From NCBI GenBank assembly GCA_012845835.1, contig JABAKD010000024.1, positions 5,636,109 to 5,700,108 of the forward strand: a stretch of DNA of 64,000 nucleotides, in the 5' to 3' direction. Source of the DNA: Undaria pinnatifida. Lineage: Eukaryota; Sar; Phaeophyceae; Laminariales; Alariaceae. Below are positions 56,518 through 64,000 of this stretch, piece after piece. The notes beneath the pieces were generated by a model that did no database searches, was not told the origin of the DNA, and saw only the letters and a list, made by a program, of their open reading frames with translations. Made by a program: the position numbers and the translations under genes. Numbering within the stretch: the stretch's first letter is position 1; every line of letters begins with the position of its first letter.

Positions 56518-57065
56518 ATGGGGTGTCAGCCCGTTTGACCACTTCCAAAAGGTTAACGAATAGCTCACCCAAACCCAGCCTTACAACAACAATAGCGTGT
56601 CTTCTTTGCCGAATGAAATGGTTGTTCATGTTTGCCCGTTTGTTAATATTTTCATTTAGACCTCTACCGCGTACTCCATTGCCGGCGACGTTGCGTACCT
56701 ACCGCCTATGCTGCGGTTGCTGCTGCTTTACACTACTACTGCTGCTATCGTCTTCGTGTGAAGAAGACGCTCTCTCATACACAACAAACGTGCAATAGGG
56801 TGCGCTGTACGTGTGTAATTTGGTGTAAAAGATGGCGGATACCACAACAGCAGATCCATATACATATATATATATATTCATCCTCCGGCGGATGGGGAAA
56901 AATAAAGCTTCAGCTCACCACACTTCCACGTATTTTCATGCGCGTCGTGTGTCGATTTATCTCAGCTGCTTTCGCAGCCCAACGCTAGCTGGCGCACCGT
57001 TCGGGTCCCATATATCATACCAGATATGAGGTATCTGGTGAAGTCTGCCATTCATATTTATATTT
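56518..57065. other. Unassigned sequence
   Basis: No supported gene. It includes TGACCACTTCCAAAAGGTTAACG at 56537, related to short motifs near 36610 and 36893, and a TATATATATA run at about 56865. Confidence 0.4.
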
Positions 57066-57069
57066 GTCA

Positions 57070-58400
57070 GTTGTGATATTATAAAAATTAAAATACACTC
57101 CAGCTGTGAGATCAAATTTTGTCGAAACTCATCTTTGCAAGCTGTGTGTTATACTCCGATCGCGCGTATTACGGGTTGTGTGTCCTCATTAAGGATAGAG
57201 GTCGGCGACTCCCCTTGCAACTACAGTGTAGATATCAGGGTCAACAGGGTGATGTTATGCAGTCTTTGCGCGAAAACTTGATTCAACCCGTCTTTGAGGA
57301 AAAAAAAAAGAAAAAAAAAAAAGAAATGACAGCTGCGGAAGAAAAGCATCAGTTTATCAAGTAGATCCTGTAAGTCGAATATCCGGTGAGGGAAGGGTGG
57401 AGTTTTTAAGGACGTGGGGGCCTGATTTTGACCAAAAGGGGGGCGGGACGGAGGGAGGGGGGGTGGGGCATGTCATTTTTGTGCGTGGAAACTATAAATC
57501 CTTCTTGTCGGGGAGGGGGGGGGATGTGACGGGGGGGGCGGGGGTCGGGGGGGGGGGGGCTTTAGGTCGCATAGATGTAGGAGTTTGTTATACCCGTGGT
57601 GCTAGGTCTAGGCGATGGTGCGGGTGGTGGGGAAAGAGGGGGCATTGAGGGCGGGGGTGGGTGGGAAATGCAGCAGCGGCATGGACGGCTCTAAAACGAT
57701 AACGAGGCGATGTCCATGGCGTGGAAGTGTTCATTACTGTGGCGTATTTCGATATTAGGTCGGGCGTTTAAGCAAGAGGAAGCGAGGAAAAAAAAACAAT
57801 ATCAAGGCGGGGGGTAGGGGGGGGGGGGGGGGGGGGTCACAACTAATATTGAAATACACTCCAGCTATCAGATCAAGGATTTGGTTGACAGTGAGATGTT
57901 CGCAACATTGTGTGTGTTCCTCCGATCACGCGTGTTAATCGTATATGTAGGGGCTTGCTATACGCGCGGTGCTGGGTCTAGGCGATCGTGCTGGGTGTGA
58001 GGAAGGAGGGGGCGTTGGAGAGGGGGAGGGGGAGTGAATGAAAGCTACGTCATGGATGGCTAGAAAGATGATGGCGGGATATCAATTGATTAGAAGTGTT
58101 TATTTCTCTGGCCGATTTCGATTGTAAGTAGGGCGTTTGAACGAACTGTGCGGGGAACAAAGGGGGAGAGGGCGGGGGGGGGCGGCGATGAGTTGGAGCC
58201 ATGGATGGCTAAATGGATAATGAGATGATATAATCTGGATCGTGGTGTTTCCTACTCTGGTAGATTTTGATTCCAGGTGGGGCGTTTGAACAAGCGGGAT
58301 TGACGGGGGGGCCGGGGGGACGAGCATTTCAATATGTGCGCAAAAACTATAAACCCTTGAAGGGGACGAATGTGACGGTTTCAGCAAGAAGACCCCCTTT
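57070..58400 (+). repeat. R1 modular repeat, copy 7
   Basis: Block A (about 57097-57340) is diverged, with an A-rich insertion where other copies have GAGGGGGACAAAATCTG. Then come CGAATATCCGGTGAGG, G-run spacers with GGAAACTATAAATCC, one block B (GGCATGGACGGCTCTAAAACG near 57678), a block A-like head (57846-57935) and two further block B-like units to about 58390. It shows tandem growth of the B module. Confidence 0.8.
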
Positions 58401-60030
58401 TTATCACGCGACTGGTAATGGTTATTTTTCTAGAAGGTTTGATGTTAGATGTGGTATGCAACCCAGTCTTTAGGTGTCGTGTTAAATCTTCATAGTTTGT
58501 TGTTGTATGTGGATCGAAAGATAGAATATTTCAATCGATAGGTACAACCATGTAGACACCATATTTTCTGACATCGCTAATTATATGAAAGATATACATA
58601 TTGCCAAATACAATGGGCGAGGTGATGTGGTCATGCCATGTCACCGCCACTGAGAAGGAAAGGGAGAGATGCGAAACGTTCTTGTTTTGAAGGGAACGCT
58701 TAGTGTACACGCGCTCAATTACGTTGCTTCCTTAGTCATACTTCACTTGGCATAGGTTGGAAGGCGATCATGCAGACGGTATGTACGGAATACCTTACGT
58801 ATTGAGTTGGTAGTGCTGTTTACCGTAATTTAACACATCTGTCTGCACCTCCTTTTCACACTATTATTATTGTCTCACATATCCGATTTTTTGCCTATGG
58901 TTTTTGCCGTGCCGATGTGGGGCTCTGAGGTCGCCAATTTAAAGACAGATATACATCTTACAAAAAACCAAGCGAGGTGACGTGGGCATGCGATGTCACC
59001 ACTGTTGAACCCGAGGGTGACTTTACTTTGTTATGCATATGCTACTTCGTTTGGTAGAGGTTGTCAGGCGATCATGCAAACGGCCGGAGGCACGAAATAT
59101 CCTGCATAATAGGTTGGTTGTGTGGTCTACCGCAGTGTTGACATAACCCTCTGTACTTCTTTTCTCATTATTAGTATCTAGTGTACGATTATACGCCCTG
59201 TTTTCTCCCCACTGTCGTCGAAGATGTTGTGGTCCCGTAGATGTCGCGTCCATGTCTGGTGCTCTTGTTAGTGGTGCTCATCAAAACATGCCCGAGCGTG
59301 TAGTAGATGATCGCTGATTGGCGTTCCTTTCCTTTACACCAAGCAAGGTAGCATATATATGTCAACGCAACCGCTTGCTTGAAAACGACAAAAAAAAAAA
59401 ACGCACACACCTGATACAGAGGAGACGCGGCCCGAAAAATGTTTAGTATACCGACGGTCAGGAAGAGGTTATCGAGCAGCGCACTTCATTTTTTCTACCG
59501 CTCCTCACTCCACCTAAACCACTACGGACATGCGTTGGACCCAGTTCGCCGATGCCCAAAACCAAATGCAAAGGAGGTGATGTGGTGAGATAATGCTATA
59601 ATGATGGGCGATTATTCATATATTTTTAATATTAAAGTGTGGCTCTTCTGCGGCAGGCAAGTTCATTCAGTGGTGGCTTTATGCCTCGACGTGTAGGCCT
59701 GTGTATGCCCATGTGGTTCATGCCACATCAAGGCTGGTATGCACGTCTTTACGTAGCGACGTATCAACACCCACACATCACGTATATGCATTACCGGTAT
59801 GCACATCTGGACAAATCGTCCTTCCACCCAAACAGAATTTAGTCCCGTCACCTCATAATGTGCGTGTGGCCGGTGCAGAGCCAGGGGGTTCCATTTTTAG
59901 TCATCTTAGGCAGCAGCTAGGTGTGGTAGTAGTAGGATTTGTAGTCGGTCTCTAGGACCATACCAGCTAATTTCCTCCGCCTATTGTACAAGCTACTGTC
60001 ATGCGGAGTGCCTGCTTCAAATGTAAAGCA
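58401..60030. other. Unassigned region with a diverged internal duplication
   Basis: No gene called. Two stretches repeat each other loosely: GACAT.GCTAAT.ATA..AGATATACAT (58570) with CCAATTTAAAGACAGATATACAT (58933), and GAGGTGATGTGGTCATGC (58619) with GAGGTGACGTGGGCATGC (58974). Related GAGGTGATGTGG sequence lies at 59575, and similar text at 16213-16310. Confidence 0.45.
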
Positions 60031-60240
60031 AAATGTTCACACTCCAGCTTTGACATATCGAAATTTCTGTCGCAACTAATCTTTGCACGCTGGATGTGAT
60101 ACTGCGATCACGCGATTTACTGGGTGTGTGTGTCGTCATTAAAGATGATATAGGTCGGCGACTTCCAGCATAATACAAAAAAAAAATGCACTCCAGCTGT
60201 GAGTAGAAAGATTTTATCGAAGCTCATCTTTGCAAACTAA
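60030..60240 (+). repeat. Two degenerate R1 block A heads in tandem
   Basis: CACTCCAGCTTTGACAT (about 60040) and CACTCCAGCTGTGAGTAG (about 60190), each followed by the TC.CAACTAATCTTTGCA-type sequence. The first continues to GATATAGGTCGGCGACTTCC. Both lack the distal end. Confidence 0.7.
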
Positions 60241-60261
60241 GTGAGAAGATATATGGTGTAC

Positions 60262-61853
60262 CTGTAGTGTGGGTCCTTGTTAGTGCAGGTACGTGCACAG
60301 AGCGTTCACCGGCACTACACCGGTCACCCGGCACTATTGCAAATGTTGCCAAAACAAACGCATCATTGAGGGCTGACCTATCCCTCACTTGTGCCGGTAC
60401 AGGCACTATTGAGGTTGTGTTCGATTTATGGTGTAGCGCCCACCGTTACGGGGTAAACAGAAGACGGAAAGGATCGATACTACTGCTGCTGAGCGAAGTA
60501 CTAGCGTGGGCGTGTGGGCAGACTTTCTTTCCTGCGACACGTGCGGTTTCAACCTGTCGATCCTACAAGATTTTGTGGTAAAATAAGATACAGTATTTGC
60601 ATTTCGGGCTACAGCCTCACCAGGACTAGTCGACGGCGAAAGTAAGACACACTAACACGTCATGCACCCGAGAAAGTTGTGAAGGAACAACCTGCTTGTA
60701 AAACACGCGTTCGTACAAAGCTAAATCCCACTCCGCGTTGCCATCTTCGATGTTGCAGAATAAAAATGAAGAAAGAAATAACTCCAAAAAAAAGCGCACC
60801 AAAGACGACAAGGAAACACACTGCAACTACACCTGTAACCCCCGCCCTCACTACGTCGGGACAAATTCTCTCCTGTCTACCTGGCGCACCCGCTTCGATG
60901 TAGCAAGGAGAAAAAACGAAGACAAGCACGACAGGCAGCGCACCGTAAAATACCAAACAACCATTGCTGCCACAGCTGTAACCCCCGCCCTTACTCCGTA
61001 GCAACAAGCTCTCTCATGTCTGCCTGGCGTACCCGCTTAACGGGATGCGCTGCAATCATCGCCATCTTCGCTTTCGCTAGGTAGAGCGCCGCGTCTCCGT
61101 TGCCTTTCACCGGTAAGTCGCCTGTGCGCATGTTTGTCTTTCTTCTTCCGCCTCCTGCAGCAGTCCCGGTCTCGTACTTCTTAGGTTTTTTCTTCACTTC
61201 CCGGACCAACCACTCCGAGCACCCGAAGCGGTTTGATACCTACTCATGAGCCACGATGTCGTCCATCAATATCAGCATCTATCTCAAGGTTGGCGACGAA
61301 ATCCGTCCGCGCACGGGGACCCCTACGAGGCTGAGACTTCTCACTCCCCCCATTCGCGGCCTTCGGGTATTTAGATTGTGCCCTTCTAGCGCTGTCTGCT
61401 GCCGGGAATTTGCGATTTCCGGCCTTGGCGACGCACGCGCTGCAGATGCGGTTATTTTGGTTGTCATCATCAACCACGCTGCCGCAAATGCCGTGCAGCC
61501 GCCCGCCACATCCTCCCTGGCAGCCGTGGCCATGAGGGTATTGTAACGTTGTTTCTGGTTTAGCGCACAGTTCACCTTCCGCGCATGGCATGATACGCCC
61601 CTGCGTAGAGCTGTTCGGTTCTGCAGCAGCACGCATACCCTATTTCTCTGTGTGGAGTCTGTCTTCTGCCTGGTTGTGTGTGTTCGCGCGCGGGGTAACC
61701 GGCACTATTGGGGGTGACAGCGGCGCCGACCTGGCACTATACCGGGCAAGCCCTCAATAGTGCCGGTCTGAAGCTCAGCCTTTGTCCAAAGACTTTGCCG
61801 ACACGATACCGGGCACCTGGCACTATTCAACCGACACCAAACAGGGCCCAGTA
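60262..61853. mobile_element. Family H TIR transposon, copy 2 (about 1.6 kb)
   Basis: Diverged relative of 55106-56515. The left end near 60262 (CTGTAGTGTGGGTCCTTGTT) pairs loosely with the right end near 61850 (inverted CAGTACTGGGCCCTGTTTGG). The subterminal zones carry CCGGCACTAT motifs at 60310-60410 and 61700-61830. Inside are the same tandem RVRQADM-encoding units and minus-strand coding remnants. Edges are approximate. Confidence 0.65.
60998..61636 (-). pseudogene. Family H protein, copy 2, with Cys/His zinc finger (broken)
   Basis: The first minus-strand frame (61636-61244) carries a Cys/His-rich module GHGCQGGCGGRLHGICGS and NNRICSACVAKAGN, i.e. C-x3-C..H-x2-C..C-x2-C, like a PHD- or treble-clef-type zinc finger, followed by a basic Arg/Lys/Pro segment. 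A shifted frame (61209-60991) continues with Lys-rich sequence and the family tail DAALYLAKAKMAMIAAH and KRVRQADMRELVATE. The zinc finger is not visible in copy 1, so the N-terminal halves may differ. It could be an accessory or DNA-binding protein of the element; there is no catalytic core. Confidence 0.5.
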
Positions 61854-61864
61854 CTGCTGTACCT

Positions 61865-63000
61865 CCGAATACTGGTACTCTATTAGACTAATCATATAGA
61901 GTTGGTTTTGAAGTTCGAAGTTGATGAGGGTCACTCTTGATTTTGAATATTAAAAGTAATACAACACTGAAAAAAAGGTAATCAACGCTGACGAGAGCGC
62001 CTGGCAGCGTAGACAGGCACAATCAGAGAGCTGACGTCTTCATGCGATAGAAATGAAGCAGCTCGCCGTCGTAGGGGGGGGGGGGTGTGAAGAGCCTGCT
62101 AAGCGACCCTGGGTTCGAGTTACATCTAGAAAGGGACAACAAAGAGGAAAAGTGGGAAGGTAAAAGATAAGGGACGAGCCATAAAAAACAAGCAAGAACA
62201 ATGTAGCACAACATTTTTTTGAGTTTCGTACGACTATAAAAGTACGTCGCCTGCGGTCTAGTGTCGTGGGATCATCACCTTACAACATAGGGCGCTTCGT
62301 TCTCCGGATGACGAGGACATTCACGACTACGGCAGTCTCACCTGGTGCTGCTTGATTTCAAGCAGGACCTTTTCTCCTGGCTCAGCGCTCCTTTCCTTTT
62401 TGTTTAAAGACGATGCCCTCAGGGTTCGAAACAGCCACTAATACAACCACTGCAGCACCCGAACAGCCTTGACGCAAATGGGAAGAGGTATACACACAGG
62501 AAGTAGTTGCTTATCAAGTGCGAAGTATACTGGCAATGCACTATTAACAATAACGTAGTATGTATAGTATTAATAGTAGAACAACTGCTGTTGACAGCAG
62601 ATTCCAACCAGTTGCATATAATATGTATACGAATCATATATAGTCTATATGGTAAAAAAATGAACACATCGACTGTAGAGTATAGACTACGTAAACGACG
62701 TACGACAGTAGTATCAATACGACTCTACGGTATTACATAACGTCTGGGTAGTGCAAATAGTACTACGACAGCAGTAATAAACTGTGTAGCAGAAGTGTTG
62801 CGTGAGGTAAATCGCTGAAAAACAAAGAATATTGAGAGATTGGTCCCAACAACTGAACAGTTGTTCCGCCAGGAGAGTTACCGGTATCTGTACATGTACT
62901 CAGTACTTTCCATGGCCCGGCGACAACGAAGGTAGATGCGGGGAAAACTACAAGCATCTTACTCGGAGTATTACATATGAAACGACGCATTATAACGGCG
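61865..63000 (+). repeat. Family C repeat, copy 2
   Basis: Collinear with 16395-17935 but without the R1 insertion and without the 89-bp internal duplication. GTCGCCTGCGGTCTAGTGTC at 62243 is the best conserved block. It directly follows family H copy 2. Confidence 0.75.
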
Positions 63001-63360
63001 GATGCAGTGTGGAAGGAGGAAGCGCCTTGATTTCTTCCATCTCTATATCCTCAATAAGAACACGGGTGGGGGTTGATCGGCATTACTTGTACCTAGCATT
63101 GTTACGCCACACATTTAATAATACCTGGAGCTATGAGTCGGCGCGACTTAAGTCGCCGACTGGTCATGAGTCGGATTATTGGTAAGTCGTGAAACGGAGG
63201 TGCCGAATTTCTTCTTGTTGGGTTTCACTAACTGTGGGAAGGGTTTGTAATGCGAGGTATAGCTTTTAACGTGAATTACTGAGGGCTGCGAATACCCCTC
63301 ACATGACCCGTGACACCTGCAGCGTACAGCGGGAGATCCACATACACACGCACGCATACA
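63001..63360. other. Unassigned sequence
   Basis: No gene or repeat recognised between family C and the frame starting at 63361. Confidence 0.4.
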
Positions 63361-64000
63361 TGACGGAATGGCCCATCTCTCTGGACGGTGCCGGCGGCGT
63401 CAGCTCTGGCGCACCGAATGCCAAAGCCGAAGGCGGAGATCCCGTCGGCGACGTTGTGGCCATCATCGGCCCGCGGACCACTTTGGAGTCATCCCACGGT
63501 GGGGGTTGCACTTTCTGCGACAAAACGTCTCTGGGCGATTGAGGCCCTCATGTGAGGAACTGCCGGCCAATGGAGTAATTTCACGAGCACATTATATTTT
63601 TGGACTAAGGCTATAGAGAAGCTTGGTCGGGTTGTCCGAACGAATGCATTCGAAGAAAATTTTCGGGTGAGATATTGAGTTCCTCACCTGAGGAGGTCAG
63701 GGACTTTCGGCGTCAACCCTATTGTGGGATGGCTCCTTGGCGAGAGCACGAAACGGTGCTCTACCGCGTGAAGCATGATGATCAGAGAGGCCCAGCAAGC
63801 CGCTCAGATCCAACAACACGCTGTGGAAAGTTTCCATGGTCTACCTGAAGGACTCGCTCCCTGGAACTGCCGTGTTCAAGCTTCGCGAGGCGAACCGTGA
63901 ATTCCCCGATGCCAAAGGACAGGTTCGGGCCCCCTTACCTATTTGATCCAGCATCTAGACACGTGGAGGAAAGGGCATCGCGAAGTTCTGAAAGAGCATG
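63361..64000 (+). pseudogene. Possible retroelement gag remnant, split by a MITE, running off the window
   Basis: The plus-strand ATG at 63361 opens MTEWPISLDGAGGVSSGAP and GDVVAIIGPRTTL up to the MITE at 63486. After the MITE (63736) and several stops, a frame reads LWKVSMVYLKDSLPGTAVF, KLREANREFPDAKG near 63828-63925, which has the look of a retrotransposon capsid region. The frames do not join cleanly. It is partial at the window edge and the assignment is tentative. Confidence 0.35.
63486..63735 (-). mobile_element. 250-bp MITE (family M), second copy, inverted
   Basis: Ends GAGTCATCCCACGG and (inverted) GAGCCATCCCACAATAGG match the copy at 7909-8165 in reverse orientation. Internal matches include TCGTGAAATTAC-type sequence, GACCAAGCTT and GAATGCATTCG. 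Flanks are TTTG and CTTG, close to the TTTG/TTTG of the first copy. Confidence 0.8.

Overview
This is a repeat-dominated piece of a eukaryotic nuclear genome. The evidence is a full-length Ty1/copia retrotransposon, at least one multi-exon gene with GT-AG introns, many short DNA transposons with target-site duplications, and long microsatellites. The copia polyprotein is of the kind I associate with stramenopile algae (brown alga or diatom relatives). That placement is a weak inference. No rRNA gene, complete tRNA gene, CRISPR array or bacterial operon was seen.

Layout. 1-4.5 kb: a 630-bp block occurs twice, each copy followed by a long (TATG)n microsatellite, with a G-tract-rich modular repeat (called R1 here) between them. 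5-8.3 kb: a Ser/Thr/Pro-rich ORF, then a decayed copia pol split by a 257-bp MITE. 8.3-15.1 kb: a broken copy (gene A) of a secreted or surface protein gene on the minus strand, mixed with R1 and other MITEs. 15.2-20 kb: a three-unit tandem repeat, a repeat called family C here, and more R1. 20.9-22.5 kb: a degenerate tandem array split by a 765-bp element with a TTA target duplication. 26.8-31.8 kb: gene B, a five-exon gene on the minus strand with signal peptide, Cys-rich ectodomain, one membrane helix and short tail. 38.6-44.4 kb: an intact, very young copia element with 430-bp LTRs. 44.8-52 kb: more MITEs and an inverted R1 copy. 53.5-54.7 kb: a 1.2-kb TRIM-like element with a chromodomain-like remnant. 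55.1-61.9 kb: two related TIR elements with a shared coding tail, separated by another R1 copy. 61.9-64 kb: a second family C copy, then a second copy of the MITE seen in the left copia pol.

The elements are layered: MITEs lie inside retroelements, inside an intron of gene B, inside a tandem array and inside other MITEs. The non-mobile content is mainly the gene A/B pair. Gene B keeps consistent splice sites and phase-1 introns in its last four exons, while gene A keeps only the first two exons. Most other open frames are low-complexity artefacts or antisense shadows. Repeat families are named by letters local to this window; no database was consulted.
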